Below, piece after piece: positions 1 to 10,944 of a stretch of 64,000 bases of DNA; within the stretch, counting starts at the first letter, position 1, and the number at the start of each line of letters is the position of its first letter. Source of the stretch: Parietichytrium sp. I65-24A (lineage: Eukaryota > Sar > Bigyra > Thraustochytrida > Thraustochytriidae); assembly GCA_012862575.1 (NCBI GenBank), contig BLSF01000034.1, forward strand, positions 193,712 to 257,711, given 5' to 3'. A program made the translations under genes and the position numbers. A model generated the notes under the pieces. The model saw only the letters and a list, made by a program, of their open reading frames with translations, was not told where the DNA came from and did no database searches.

Positions 1-3000
1 TCGCGCAATAAGGATGTTGAATCCACATGACTTCCGTCAGAGATACCCTCGAGCCCGTCAGAGCTGCTAAACATGAACGCGTCCGTGCTGATGTCTCCGC
101 CGGAACCGACAAGTGAACTTCGACGTTTTTGCGCTCGTGGCATGTGTGAGGTTTTCCGCGCAATGCTTTGACTCCCTGCGGCCCTCATCGCCGTTTCGCC
201 ACCGACGTCATTCAAAACCTGCCGCACAAAAAAACCACGTATTCCAGCTTGGATTTCTTTCGCAGCACTTGCTCTTATTTGCTTCTGGACTGGAGCAAGG
301 ACGTCTTCCGCTTCTTTGAGTGCAGCCAAGATATTAGGCTGCTTTGACAACGCTTGCTTCCTCGATACTTCGGCATGCTCCTCTGGTGTCAGAGCGCTGA
401 TTAAATTTCTTCGTGCTTGCCAGAGAAAATCTTCGGTCAGATCACTTGAACTGGTTGGACTTATTGGCAGAATGGACTTTGTGCTCTCTCGTCGCAAATT
501 TTCGGAACCTGCTTTCAATGCAATTTTCTCTTCTGTGCTAGACACGGTTCGGCTCGTGCGCGTATCTTCATTGGTGATAGTTGCCTTTTCCGGATAAGTC
601 TTGGTGTCAAATTCTGTGTTCCGCTCTTGATGGTTGCTATTGAGTGCGTCGGTTCTTTCAGTATTTGAATAACTTGAGGTCTCAGCAGTGTCTAGGAGAG
701 GGGAAGGAAGCTCGCCATCCTGCTCCGCAAAGTCTTTTTCGCAGATCTCAAGGATGTCATCAGGAAATTCCATTTTTTCCAGCTCTGCTGAATTTGGAGT
801 GCAAGGATCTTCGGCGTCTGTCTTCTTCCCGAGTGTTCGTGGCGACTCGGCGTCTTCGCCAAGTTTTCGGTTAAAAAGGGGCTCATGCATACCTTCACTC
901 TTTTTCAATTCTGTGGGGGAATCTAGGGAGTCTGGCGAAACCGAAAAGTCTAGCTTTCGGTCTTCCCCTGCTCGCGTCCCTTCTTTGATCCTTACGGACG
1001 CTAGAGGCGTGGACGCTCTTGCGCTCGAAGGCTTTCTCGAGCTTAATGACCCTCGGGACGGGGCGCGAGCCGGCCGAGAGGTTGATTCGTCCGGCAATCG
1101 TTTCTGTCGCGACACTTCTCTCCGGAGCACGTGTTGATCTTGCTCTCGCCGTTGCGACCTTGTTGGGGCACCGCTGCTGACGACTTGCATCAGGTCGTCA
1201 GAATTGCTCTCGCTGACCTTTGGGTTTTCATCAGACCTTGATTGGGACCCGCCAAGAATATTTAAAAGCGCAAAAGTACCATCCCGCTCAGTCTGCGTCC
1301 GAGTGAGATTGAACTGACCATCGTTTCGATGTCCTCCTAGTTGGAGAGCGGAACGTTCTCTACCTTTATTCAGAACTGGCTTTCGGGCGGAATTCTCGTT
1401 GGAACCAAGAAGGACTTGCGAGTTGCCGCCGGCAGAATCCTGCTTTCCAACTCGAGTAACATTCACAAGAGCCTCCATGAAAATGACCGACACGAGAGAC
1501 ACATCCAGTTCCGTTCCAAGTATCTCATCGACCTCCATATCCTCGGGGTTGAGACCCCGATCTTCGCAATCTTTATATGCCAATTGTAGCACCTGTTTTT
1601 CGGCAACTTCAAGAATAGGCCACAGCTTGGGTTCATTTTTAGATGCAGCCCGAAACGCTCCTACAGCTTTTGTGGCATCGACCTTGCGCGCACTCATACC
1701 TTGGAGCGAAGTTGAAGAACTATTCACTCCGTGACTCAGTGAGACAGGCTTAGACACACCTTCCAGCGCTGCACTAAGGCTCGAGTAAACTTCTGAGGCG
1801 TCTAAACCCTCCCCACTTCCGTTATCGTCGTATGAGGCTTCAATAAGCCATTTCACGATTTTACACATAGCACTCTCCTTGGCGTGCACGTCCAAGGAGA
1901 CCAGTAAAGATAAAATTTTGCTTGCCACGACACGTACAAAGTTGATGCCAGACCCATAACTTCTCTGGTGCCAATCTATTATGATGTCCACAAACTTTGC
2001 CTTTCGACTTCCTTCTGAGACTGCAATTGCGTCCAAGAGAGATTTTTCGTTCAGCAATTCAGCAGCAACCTTGAGTGTCATCGGCAGAGTCATTGCCCGC
2101 GGCTGTAGTGAGGCAATTCTTTGGACAACATTGGAGCCGAACTTGATGTGAAAAGCTGCTATAAATGCCTGGGGAAGATCCCGGGCTTTGCCTTCCTTTG
2201 CAGGGGCACTCCCACCAGGCATTTTAGGGAGGGCAGGTTTGTGCTTGGGCCGCTCCCTTCGAGTGGGGGAGTGAGAACGCTTAGTAATGTTTCGCGTTGC
2301 ATCTATCACACGTTCTCCAAGCTCATTGTAGCGTACGACGCTCTTTGTTGTGCACATTTGCTTATACGTTTGCACATTTCGCTTTAAATTGGACGTTTTT
2401 GCAGGTTGCGAATCCAGTCTAGTGTGCTCATTCTTGGCTGCTTGCTTTTGTATGGAATCAAGCATGTCTTGAGCTTCCTGTGACGACAAAAAGCAGTTAA
2501 CAATCCGCAAAGTTTGCGGGAAATCAACTCGCGGACCGGATGTGTCCACACCGCTTCTTGATGCAGCCAAACTCAACGTCTCAAGATCAACGTCCCTCCA
2601 ACCAAGGTTTGCAACAAGAATTGGAAGTTTTTCTATAGGGAGCACCCGGTTCTTGCTAGCACTTTGAGCAGCATCCGATGTGCTCTGTGCGAGCTCCTCG
2701 AAGCCTTGACGAAGCACGCTGACTTGAATTGGAGCAAGGGCGTCGCTAACAAAGTCTTGTCTAACATTACTACCTTGATCCTTTTCAGCATTCAAAAAGC
2801 TTTCCGCTTCGGTATTCTGGCTCTCCAAAAGTGCTCTAGGAACCTCCAATGGGGAAGTCGTAATGGATTCCTTCTCTGGTTCGTGATCGAAGGACGGAGG
2901 TGCTTTAGAGTCTTCGTTCACGCTCAGCTCGTGCGAAAAACCAAGCTCTAGGCTTTGGCTTTCAAGCGTGCTCCCGATGGCGCTCGACAGTTCGCGGCTC

Positions 3001-5597
3001 TCAAGTTTGCGATCTTTGCTTGACGGAATCTTTTCCCAATAAGAAATCAGGGAGAGATCGTTGCCCCATGAAATGACGATCTCGTCACAGACAGGAGAAA
3101 AGCAAGCCGCTTGTACTGGAGCTCCGAAAGTCATTCGTCTCACTGGATCGACACAGCCATCCTCGCGGACGTGCCAAAGAAGGACTGTGTGGTCGTGCGA
3201 GGCGGTAAGGAACACATCCGGCTGCGCAAGGCTCGTGGATATTTGTGACACAACGTTCGTGTGCAGTTGGAGTGCGGACTTTGGAGCGGGATCACCCTTG
3301 CAAGGGTTCAGAGCGGTGGCGGCTCGTGATTTGGAACCTCCTGGTACCGGAATACCCCAGCTCTGAACGAGGCCGTTCTCCAGGCCGCATATGAACACAC
3401 CAAATTCTGGTAAAACTGAAAGTGCCGAAAGCTTCGTTTTCACGACCCCAGGTGATCTCGGCTCTTGGTTTTCGCTGCGAGCAGCCGCCCTTTTGCCATC
3501 TGAAAGAATGTGGATGAACCCAATCAGGCCCATTTCACCGACGGACCACACCTTTACAAAGCCGTCTGCACCTGCGGAGATAATCACTTGCTCCTTGGGA
3601 TATGAGTCCAGAATACCAAATCGAGATACAATGGGTACAGGATCTACGGCAATGATATCTATCACAGGCCCAGAGTGCGCACGAATGGTCTTGCAGAGCG
3701 TCTGTGTCTCAGCTTGCCAAACACGCAAGACTCCGTCAAGACTGCCGGAGATGACATGATTAAGAATTTTTTCTCCGTGATTGCCGTGGCGATTTAAGCC
3801 CCCAGACGCTGAACTCCTCACGGATGCCGAGGGAGACTTCGTGTATGGGTCTGTGGCTGGGCATGATTCCTGCAAGCGCGAAAACAAATCATTCATTTTC
3901 ACTGTTTCGTCCATCGCTTGTGAAAAGCCTGCAAGTTCGGAGCCAGGCACCATCGGCGTATAATCCCCTCGAGGGCATATTTCGGCTTGGATCTGTCTGA
4001 CTCGTTTTGCGTCCGGCCCCGATGTCTGTATTAAGCAAAGCGCCTTGATAGATTCGAGAGCCTCGGTGCTCACAAATGAAGAAAGTTTTTCTGCGTTGCT
4101 GTTGAACAGGTCGACTATTCCATCGCTCCAGCCGATGCAATGAACGGTTTGAATCGGGCACCACCTGTAGGCAGATATGGTTGCCATTGCTCGTGAGCCG
4201 CCTTGTTCAGGCTGGCTCGTCCTTAGACTTGAACATGTGAGGGGGCCTCCGTGACCAGCAGCCCTGCCAAGGCGTTCATGACGAGAGTATTCAGGGTGCG
4301 ACTCTATCGCAAGCTGAAAGGGCACCGCTCCGTCGGCGGCATCTACTATGCTAATAACATTGGGATCTGAGAGAGCGACCAAATGGTACTTTTCGCTACT
4401 TACCTTCAGCCTATCCAAGTCTGGGTCGAATGGCAAGGGCTTTTCTGGCCCGAACACAGCCTGGATGTGCCTCACGCGCTGGAAACAATCTCCTGCAAAA
4501 GGAAGGCAAGGGGAAAGCACCTCGAGAATTGAGATGAGCTCCCCAGCCAGCACCAGGACGAGTTGCTTTGAATTTGTTGCAGAAAGGTTGACTTTGATAG
4601 GTACTATGCGATCAAGGCTTGCGATGGCCCCAGTTCTCCTTCCCTTAGGACTGGAGGCGAGCGAGGAGTGCTCATACCGGCCAAGCTCGCCGCACAGAGG
4701 AGGCTTCCAATGGCGCACCACGCCGTCCACACCGCAGGAAAGAGCGCCGCTCACTTGAGGTAAGTAAACGATGTCGTTCACGGCACCGTCATGTGTCTGA
4801 AATGTCGAGATGTACATGAAGGTGTACGGCGAGTCGTTCACGCGGTGAAGCACAAGGAGGTCCACAGATCCATCGCGGAAGCCGGTCAGAAGATGCTGAG
4901 TTTCGTGATCGAACGCCAAGCTAGTCACCCCCCCGCGCGCCTCTGCTGACCTAAACACACATAATTTGTCGCATTTGGAGGCATCGACAGCCAGCACCTC
5001 CCCGGTGCTTGTCCCAAGGAACCCCAAACGCACGGCCCCCGTAGAGCAGATTCGAAAGCACTGCACCTGCCCGCTCAGCGCATCGCGAACATCCATCTCG
5101 GCCCTGTGGTAAACCTGCATGTCCATCTCCGCGCTGTTTTCCACAGAGCCCGTGGCCGGGGCCCTGAAGAACGCCCAAAACTTGAGCACCCCATTAGCAT
5201 CACATGTCGCGAGCTCGTTGCCCACCACCGCAGCGTCCACCAGAGCCGCGCTTTCGTCATGCGCCACGAACTCCAACGTCTGGCCTAGCCCTTCGTGGAA
5301 ACCCAGCACCACTGCGCCGCGGCCATTGTCCCCGCGCACAACGGCAACATACGTGGCGTGCTGCTCCATGTAAAACACGCTCTGCACCGGCCTGGCCACG
5401 CGCACTCTGCGCAGCTCTTTGCGAAAGCTCCACAGTCGCACCCATCCGTCATCGCTGCCGACCACGAGATGCTGCCTGCTCGCGTTGAATGAAGCGCACC
5501 GCACCTGCCTTCCACAAGCCAGCTGCCGCGCGAACCTCAGCGTGGATCGGCGCAGCGATTGCTCGGTCGAGGCCACGCGCGGCCGCCGCCGCCCCAT
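1..5597 (-). CDS. Giant WD40-repeat protein with an IQ-like motif, C-terminus beyond the window
   Basis: Reading the minus strand from an ATG at 5597, the frame stays open to base 1, giving at least 1865 codons with no stop and no need for an intron. WD40 blades are visible at the N-terminus (GSDDGWVRLW near residue 40), near residue 615 (SGSLDGVLRVWQ), near 680 (AGADGFVKVWS) and near 800 (TASHDHTVLLWHV), so the first 850 residues probably form one or two beta-propellers. The rest is hydrophilic, with a helical stretch near residue 1140 (LPQAFIAAFHIKFG) and an IQ-like calmodulin-binding motif near 1787 (EIQAGIRGFFVRQ). Large WD40 proteins with IQ motifs are often scaffolds of cilia or of traffic complexes, but I do not recognise the exact family. 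It diverges from the SEC14-GOLD gene across a 2.4 kb spacer. Confidence 0.85.
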   Translation of the reverse strand, partial: MGRRRPRVASTEQSLRRSTLRFARQLACGRQVRCASFNASRQHLVVGSDDGWVRLWSFRKELRRVRVARPVQSVFYMEQHATYVAVVRGDNGRGAVVLGFHEGLGQTLEFVAHDESAALVDAAVVGNELATCDANGVLKFWAFFRAPATGSVENSAEMDMQVYHRAEMDVRDALSGQVQCFRICSTGAVRLGFLGTSTGEVLAVDASKCDKLCVFRSAEARGGVTSLAFDHETQHLLTGFRDGSVDLLVLHRVNDSPYTFMYISTFQTHDGAVNDIVYLPQVSGALSCGVDGVVRHWKPPLCGELGRYEHSSLASSPKGRRTGAIASLDRIVPIKVNLSATNSKQLVLVLAGELISILEVLSPCLPFAGDCFQRVRHIQAVFGPEKPLPFDPDLDRLKVSSEKYHLVALSDPNVISIVDAADGAVPFQLAIESHPEYSRHERLGRAAGHGGPLTCSSLRTSQPEQGGSRAMATISAYRWCPIQTVHCIGWSDGIVDLFNSNAEKLSSFVSTEALESIKALCLIQTSGPDAKRVRQIQAEICPRGDYTPMVPGSELAGFSQAMDETVKMNDLFSRLQESCPATDPYTKSPSASVRSSASGGLNRHGNHGEKILNHVISGSLDGVLRVWQAETQTLCKTIRAHSGPVIDIIAVDPVPIVSRFGILDSYPKEQVIISAGADGFVKVWSVGEMGLIGFIHILSDGKRAAARSENQEPRSPGVVKTKLSALSVLPEFGVFICGLENGLVQSWGIPVPGGSKSRAATALNPCKGDPAPKSALQLHTNVVSQISTSLAQPDVFLTASHDHTVLLWHVREDGCVDPVRRMTFGAPVQAACFSPVCDEIVISWGNDLSLISYWEKIPSSKDRKLESRELSSAIGSTLESQSLELGFSHELSVNEDSKAPPSFDHEPEKESITTSPLEVPRALLESQNTEAESFLNAEKDQGSNVRQDFVSDALAPIQVSVLRQGFEELAQSTSDAAQSASKNRVLPIEKLPILVANLGWRDVDLETLSLAASRSGVDTSGPRVDFPQTLRIVNCFLSSQEAQDMLDSIQKQAAKNEHTRLDSQPAKTSNLKRNVQTYKQMCTTKSVVRYNELGERVIDATRNITKRSHSPTRRERPKHKPALPKMPGGSAPAKEGKARDLPQAFIAAFHIKFGSNVVQRIASLQPRAMTLPMTLKVAAELLNEKSLLDAIAVSEGSRKAKFVDIIIDWHQRSYGSGINFVRVVASKILSLLVSLDVHAKESAMCKIVKWLIEASYDDNGSGEGLDASEVYSSLSAALEGVSKPVSLSHGVNSSSTSLQGMSARKVDATKAVGAFRAASKNEPKLWPILEVAEKQVLQLAYKDCEDRGLNPEDMEVDEILGTELDVSLVSVIFMEALVNVTRVGKQDSAGGNSQVLLGSNENSARKPVLNKGRERSALQLGGHRNDGQFNLTRTQTERDGTFALLNILGGSQSRSDENPKVSESNSDDLMQVVSSGAPTRSQRREQDQHVLRREVSRQKRLPDESTSRPARAPSRGSLSSRKPSSARASTPLASVRIKEGTRAGEDRKLDFSVSPDSLDSPTELKKSEGMHEPLFNRKLGEDAESPRTLGKKTDAEDPCTPNSAELEKMEFPDDILEICEKDFAEQDGELPSPLLDTAETSSYSNTERTDALNSNHQERNTEFDTKTYPEKATITNEDTRTSRTVSSTEEKIALKAGSENLRRESTKSILPISPTSSSDLTEDFLWQARRNLISALTPEEHAEVSRKQALSKQPNILAALKEAEDVLAPVQKQIRASAAKEIQAGIRGFFVRQVLNDVGGETAMRAAGSQSIARKTSHMPRAQKRRSSLVGSGGDISTDAFMFSSSDGLEGISDGSHVDSTSLLR

Positions 5598-5633
5598 ACT
5601 TGGCCGCCTGTCTTGCCTCGACCTGTCCTTCCT

Positions 5634-5682
5634 TACAAGTTACAAGTTGCAAGCTACAAGCTACAAGCTACAAGCTATAAGC
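5634..5682. repeat. Heptamer tandem array (TACAAGC), 7 copies
   Basis: Seven consecutive 7-bp units (TACAAGT twice, TGCAAGC, TACAAGC three times, TATAAGC) lie 37 bp upstream of the WD40 gene start codon, probably in its 5' leader or promoter. Confidence 0.95.
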
Positions 5683-5850
5683 TGCGTCGGCGGAGACTGC
5701 AACGCAACGAGACGTTGAACCGATCGCGCAAGTGCAAGTACTCCCCAACTCTACAAAGTCCACAAAGTGCCAGCCGCTATAGCGTTCTCGCGAGCACCAC
5801 TCCCTGCATTACTCGGCCCACTTGCGCTCTATTATCTCTCTTTCTCTTTA

Positions 5851-5958
5851 TTCCTTTGTCTCTTTGTTCCTTTGTCCCTTTGTCCCTTCGTTATTTTGTC
5901 CCTTCGTTACTTTGCCCCTTTGTCTCTTTCTCTCTTTGACTCTTTGACTCTTTGTCCT
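5851..5958. repeat. Degenerate pyrimidine octamer array (TTTGTCCC-like)
   Basis: About thirteen 8-bp units of the form TTTGTCYC or TTCGTTAC follow one another. On the minus strand this makes a purine-rich tract about 250 bp upstream of the WD40 start. Confidence 0.85.
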
Positions 5959-7041
5959 GGACCGTCGCTCCCACCTTGTGGTAATTCTCCTTCGCTCTCT
6001 ACCTGTCTACCTGTCTACCTCTCTCGTTCTCTCTCCAATGGCTCCTTGTCCGCGGACCACACGCGTCAATACAACGGATCGATAATGTCTCCTCTGCGTA
6101 CGCACTCTACGCTCAGACCTGTCCTCGCGGGTGTCCTCGCACGTCTCCTCTTCATAGGAGTCTGCTTAACCGGGGTAAGACTCGGACAAGTGTCCGTTCA
6201 AGACGTTAGGCTTTAATGCTAAAGTAACCAGTAGGTGGGCGTAGGCGCTGTTTGCAATACCTAGCTAGTACACGTAGTAGATACTTGGTAGATGAATAGA
6301 GAGAATGAATGAGTGAGAGACAACGAAAGGAGATGGACTTGCACAACCAAGGCGGTTCCATTTATCAAAGCTCACGCACTTGATGGTTCGTTGAACGGGG
6401 CTCGTCTGTAAGCTTCTTAATAGGCAGAATTGAGAACTGAGCATTCAGGATTCGAAAATAACAGCTTTGCGTCGTGGAACCCGCAAGGTGGCATCGAAGA
6501 ATGAACAATTGACGACGAAGATCTCCGTGAAGGATGAACATCGTGCACTGAAAGAAAGTGGTGTTCGTCAGCTTGGGTCAAAACGAAGTTCACAAATAGT
6601 AGAGAACGGCAGAGTGACAGCTAATTTTATTAGATAGTATAAGTAGATGCCGCAAATGGCACCGAGAGCTGTGTGTGTCGCGAAAAGTTTTGCGAAGACG
6701 AGGAAGTCTTCCCTCGCCACGCAAGTGAATTTATGGTCAAGAGTAGAGCTTCCTCAACACTGTGTAGACTGTGGAGCGCAAGAGCAAGTTGAGAGATGCC
6801 AACTACGCAAAATTATACACGGAATTGGAGTACTTCCCCAAACCGCCACCCAATGATCTGCTCTCGGCGCACAGCTTGTTCGACGGACTCTCGTAAATGC
6901 GGCAAGCCGCTCAATTACACAAAACCCCGCGCGATTTCATATTCCCACTTGCAGTTCGACATTGTGTTGTTCTATTTTGCGTCGGCCAATCAGCCCATCA
7001 GAGACAAACTTGGCGCCGCGGGGACGGGCGGTGAGTAGACC

Positions 7042-7060
7042 GATCTGATCGGATCAGATC
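7042..7060. promoter_or_regulatory. 19-bp palindrome GATCTGATC-G-GATCAGATC
   Basis: Two perfect 9-bp inverted arms are separated by one base, in the divergent spacer about 920 bp upstream of the SEC14-GOLD start. The form suits a dimeric DNA-binding protein; no known factor is assigned. Confidence 0.4.
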
Positions 7061-7979
7061 CAATATTGTGAGTCCCGTGACATGAGTCAATTCGACTGTT
7101 TTACCTTGATCGCGCTCTAGAGTCCATTCTTCCACGCTTCAAATCAGTCAAGCTTCGAGTATTAGTCACGTCATCCGTGTCAGTGCTGTGTAAAGTCGAG
7201 GCCAATGTCTTCCATTTCCAAGGTTTCTAATTAAATTACTTCATTAAATTCAGAAAACTTTGATCTCTCTTCTCCTCCTCAAATGATATAACGAATTGCG
7301 AGAGTTCAGATTGAGAGCACAGAGTGTTGACTGAGTCCATCCTGGACACTGACAGTGAGTTGGGGCGGTACTTTACTGTTTCTAAAGTTTACTATAAGAG
7401 TCCTTAGGGCCTGCCCGCGCTGTGTACCGCGCGGAGGGCGATTCGATTTGTAGGATGCTTGCCGCGAAGTCTTTAGCAAGCGACTTGAAGAAGGCCGCTC
7501 ACTCACGCAACTACGCGATGAGTCGGGTCGGGGCTCACTCAGCATTGGGTATAAGTATAGTTTGTGAATTTGTGTGCGCGGTAAATGACTTCGACTCTTG
7601 TGTTGAATTTTGCAATTTTCTACTGGGACCTACATTATCGGTAGCGTATTTGCTAGCCTGAGTAACCTGAGTCCTGCAACGAAAGTCATTCTCCGCGCTT
7701 CGGGATCTAGGATCTACGCGTCTTGCTATCCAGGCGTTATTGACGCGAGTACTGTGAACTTGAAATTTTTTGACTGAACGGTACTCTCGGAAGGTAAGGG
7801 TGCTTAACAGTTGGTGTTGAAGGCTGTAAGAATAGGATGCTGATTTAGAAGATGAGTGGAAGGAAGTAAACTATGAAAGGCTGCGGCGAGCAAAGTGGCA
7901 TCGTCCAATCTTGGATACGAGAGAGCAGATCGGGAACTGACAGCTTGCGTGCGTCGGCAGGAAGATACAGTCAAGAAAA

Positions 7980-9377
7980 ATGGCATCCTTTCTGAAGAAG
8001 AGAATCGGGCTGGGCTGGTCGAAGAAGGAGGAAGAGGAGGATGCGGAGAGCCAGGACGCGATGGACGAGCTAGAGCAGGGCGCAGGGGAACTCCAGCTGA
8101 CCGAAGATGGCGGGATTCTAAGTGAGGTTGACAACTCGCGCGCGAGAGCATGGAGTTCAGCCGAGAAGGGCAAGCTGGCTTCCCTGGATTACCCGTTTTC
8201 GCCGGAGCAGTCGGAGATGGTGGAAAAGCTCAAGACCATGCTGGGAGACGAGCTGAAGAGTGCCCCCCAATTTGAAGAGCTGGTTTCGGACAGGCGCCTG
8301 GCAAGATTCTTGAGGGGTCATAAGTTTGACCTGCAAGTAGCTGCGCAAATGTACAGGGACATGCTTCGATGGAGAAAAGAGTACGGCGCGGATAAGATCC
8401 GAGAAGACATTGTCTCCCGCAATCTCGAGCCGGTTGACTTTCCCGCGCATGGAAGGATCATGAGGTACTATCCGAGCCACATTCACCACGGCGAAGATTT
8501 TCATGGTCATCCTGTTCACATTGAGTTGCTTGGAAACGTGCAACCGAAGAAAGTGATGAGCTCTTTTTCAGAAGAGGAGTTCATAAGACACCATGTTTAC
8601 TGCATGGAGTACAACTCCATTCTCCTTGACAAGCTGACCATAGAGAAGAAGCGGCTGATGAGAATTGTGTTAATTTATGACATGCGCGGAGCAGGTGCCG
8701 GACATCTCAAGTCCCGGCAGGGCTGGGATCTCATTAAAAAGACACTGGCCATTACGCAAAACTGCTATCCAGAAACGATGCAGAAGACATTCTTGTTGCA
8801 CGTCCCCAAGGTCTTCAGCCTGGCGTGGAATTTGCTCAAGCCAATGCTTGCAGAGCGAACCCAGGCAAAGATCAAAATATTGGGTTCCAATCTCGATAAG
8901 TTGCAGGAGCACGTTCCTGCGGAAAGTCTGCCAAAGTCACTTGGTGGAACCCGCCCAGATGAGTGGCCCTTAGTTTTTGACAAGACCATGTATGATGAGA
9001 TTGACAAAGAGTACAAGGTCCTTGATGTCGCAAAAGGCTCATCTCAGAGCGTCAGGGTTCCGGTGAGCGCCAATTCTTTCTTGGTCTGGGGTTTCTATAC
9101 CAAGTCTGGCGACATTAACGTTCGAGTAAGTCTCGAAGGCGCTGAGGAGCAAAAGGCGGAAGACTCCGCAGAATCAGTTTGTTCCCATGACCGGCATGAG
9201 TCCAACGGTGGTAGCCTCTCGATTTCACAAGATGGCACACTTGTGCTCGACTTTGACAACACTTTTTCATGGATGACCAAGAAAACTGTCCATTATTACG
9301 TGTATGTGGTTTCGACTGAGAAGAAAAAGCTGCTTGACAGTCCAAGAAATGGACGGCTTCAGCACTTTTTCGAATGA
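7980..9377 (+). CDS. SEC14-like (CRAL-TRIO) protein with C-terminal GOLD domain
   Basis: A 465-aa single-exon gene. After a charged, acidic N-terminal region (residues 1-65) comes a CRAL-TRIO N-terminal helical domain (about 75-135, with RRLARFLRGHKFDLQVAAQMYRD spread across 105-127). The lipid-binding SEC14 fold follows (about 150-320, including VYCMEYNS, YDMRGAGAGHL and the gate-like NCYPETMQKTFLLHVPKVF). The C-terminus (about 345-455) matches the GOLD beta-sandwich, with the typical final FDNTFSWMTKKTVHYYV. This arrangement matches animal SEC14L and plant patellin-type proteins, which move or present phosphatidylinositol and other lipids between membranes. No signal peptide or membrane span is present, so it is probably cytosolic and peripheral. 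The ATG at 7980 is the first in frame. Confidence 0.93.
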   Translation: MASFLKKRIGLGWSKKEEEEDAESQDAMDELEQGAGELQLTEDGGILSEVDNSRARAWSSAEKGKLASLDYPFSPEQSEMVEKLKTMLGDELKSAPQFEELVSDRRLARFLRGHKFDLQVAAQMYRDMLRWRKEYGADKIREDIVSRNLEPVDFPAHGRIMRYYPSHIHHGEDFHGHPVHIELLGNVQPKKVMSSFSEEEFIRHHVYCMEYNSILLDKLTIEKKRLMRIVLIYDMRGAGAGHLKSRQGWDLIKKTLAITQNCYPETMQKTFLLHVPKVFSLAWNLLKPMLAERTQAKIKILGSNLDKLQEHVPAESLPKSLGGTRPDEWPLVFDKTMYDEIDKEYKVLDVAKGSSQSVRVPVSANSFLVWGFYTKSGDINVRVSLEGAEEQKAEDSAESVCSHDRHESNGGSLSISQDGTLVLDFDNTFSWMTKKTVHYYVYVVSTEKKKLLDSPRNGRLQHFFE

Positions 9378-10522
9378 TTTTGGAAGGCCGAATCCTTGAG
9401 AGGTTTGCTTAGAATCTCGTGTGTAGTATAGCTCTAGTTCTGTGTGACCAACTGATGCATTATTTTTCATCAATTTCTCTTTTACGTCTCTCTTGATCAA
9501 ACAAAGCACAGAAGTTTTCAAAAGCTTCGCTACTGCCCATCAGAGCTTGGGTTAGCCGTTTCAAAATGTTTCAATCAAACGATCCATTCTAAGGAGATTT
9601 TTCGTAGACATTCATTGCTGCTGCGTTTTTTCGCGACTAATGCGATACACTGAGAAGCTGTGTCGCACGCCGGAATACAAGCGGTTCACCAACCTAGGTT
9701 TGGCCGTGGGAAACAAAGACTGAGCGGACGACAAGTGCGACACGGGGTGACAGGCCCACGAATTGAATGCACAATCGAGACTCTCACTGCACTGCACGAT
9801 TTCTGCTCAAGTCTTGAACGCTACCAAATCTCACTATCGAACATTTTAACCGGGGCAACTGCTGCGCTCGAATAAGAAAAAAGAGTGCTGAGTGCTGGTA
9901 TTCACCGTCGGGTCGATGGGAGGCGCGAATAATAGAGCCACTTTGTTTGCGCGGCGAACAGGTTGCAATTGAGTTCAGTTCATCAAAATTTCAAATACTT
10001 ACGCGGCACATTGGCTGTCTCGAGTGGCCCGTAATCTCCCGACGTTCTTGGCAAAAGTAAACAGCACTTTTTGAAACGAAACATGAGTGAAGCTTTTATC
10101 GTCCTAGTTTTCGTGCTGGGACCTTGAAACCAGAGCGCGCAGACTCATCAACGTGACTGCGATGACTAGGCCCTGCCTTCAAGTGGCTTCGAACATGCAT
10201 TTGCTGATATGAGCGCAGTGATCCATCTCTGTCTGTATTACCTCGAAGGCTTCGTTTACAAAAGCGTACACAGCGTTAGATGCGTTGCGCTAGGCAGAAC
10301 GTGGAACGGGACCACTTCTTTTGTCGCCTGCAGCACATCGGGTCATACATATATTACAAATGCTACAAATTTGCAAGACAGCTGAGTTGTCATCTGGTAG
10401 GTGCTTATTGCAGCAGTGTCATTTTCTTTTCACCAAGCTTGGCCCGTCAACCAAGTGTCCCTTTCAATAGGATATATTAGGACCATACACTCAGCCTGCC
10501 AGCATCAGGCGTGCTTGCCGTG

Positions 10523-10532
10523 GTACTAGTAC
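10523..10532. promoter_or_regulatory. Palindromic element GTACTAGTAC (copy 1)
   Basis: An exact 10-bp palindrome in the spacer upstream of the protease gene. The same word recurs at 16218 and 40442, always between genes. Function is inferred only from recurrence. Confidence 0.35.
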
Positions 10533-10931
10533 TGACTGTGAGTACCAGCGTCGGTCACTCAGTCAGGCACTCCATCAGTCAGTCTATCATGGTCACGCCG
10601 CGTAGTAGTCTCAAGTTGGACTCGGACTCGGACTCGGAGGAGGCAATGACAACGGATAAAATTCAGTGCCGTGGGCGCTTCTTCTAATAGTGGGTACTGT
10701 GCCAGTGCGATTTCGAAACGGGAAGGACGGGCCACTCGCAATTGCCCAATAAGCACTCCTGGAACAATTAACTATTCGTGTCTTTCTCCTTTCTGGACCC
10801 TCTGTGCAATTTGACCAACTTTGCGCCGTATTTTGCCCTCCCTGTTCTCTTGCTTCTATTCTTGTCAATATACGAGTGAATTGGAAGCGAGCAACCTTGC
10901 TCTTCGCATTGTCCATCTGCTACCTCCGTAC

Positions 10932-10944
10932 TCACAGTCAATCA
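10932..10944 (+). promoter_or_regulatory. Recurrent 13-mer TCACAGTCAATCA (copy 1)
   Basis: An exact 13-base word found four times in intergenic DNA of this window. This copy is about 960 bp upstream of the protease start codon. Confidence 0.3.

Larger units (their letters stand above)
5598..7979. other. Divergent intergenic region, WD40 gene / SEC14 gene
   Basis: No coding sequence is recognised in these 2.4 kb between two divergent start codons. It holds a heptamer array next to the WD40 start, a long pyrimidine octamer array, and a 19-bp palindrome at 7042-7060. Short frames here lack codon bias and domains. Confidence 0.75.
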
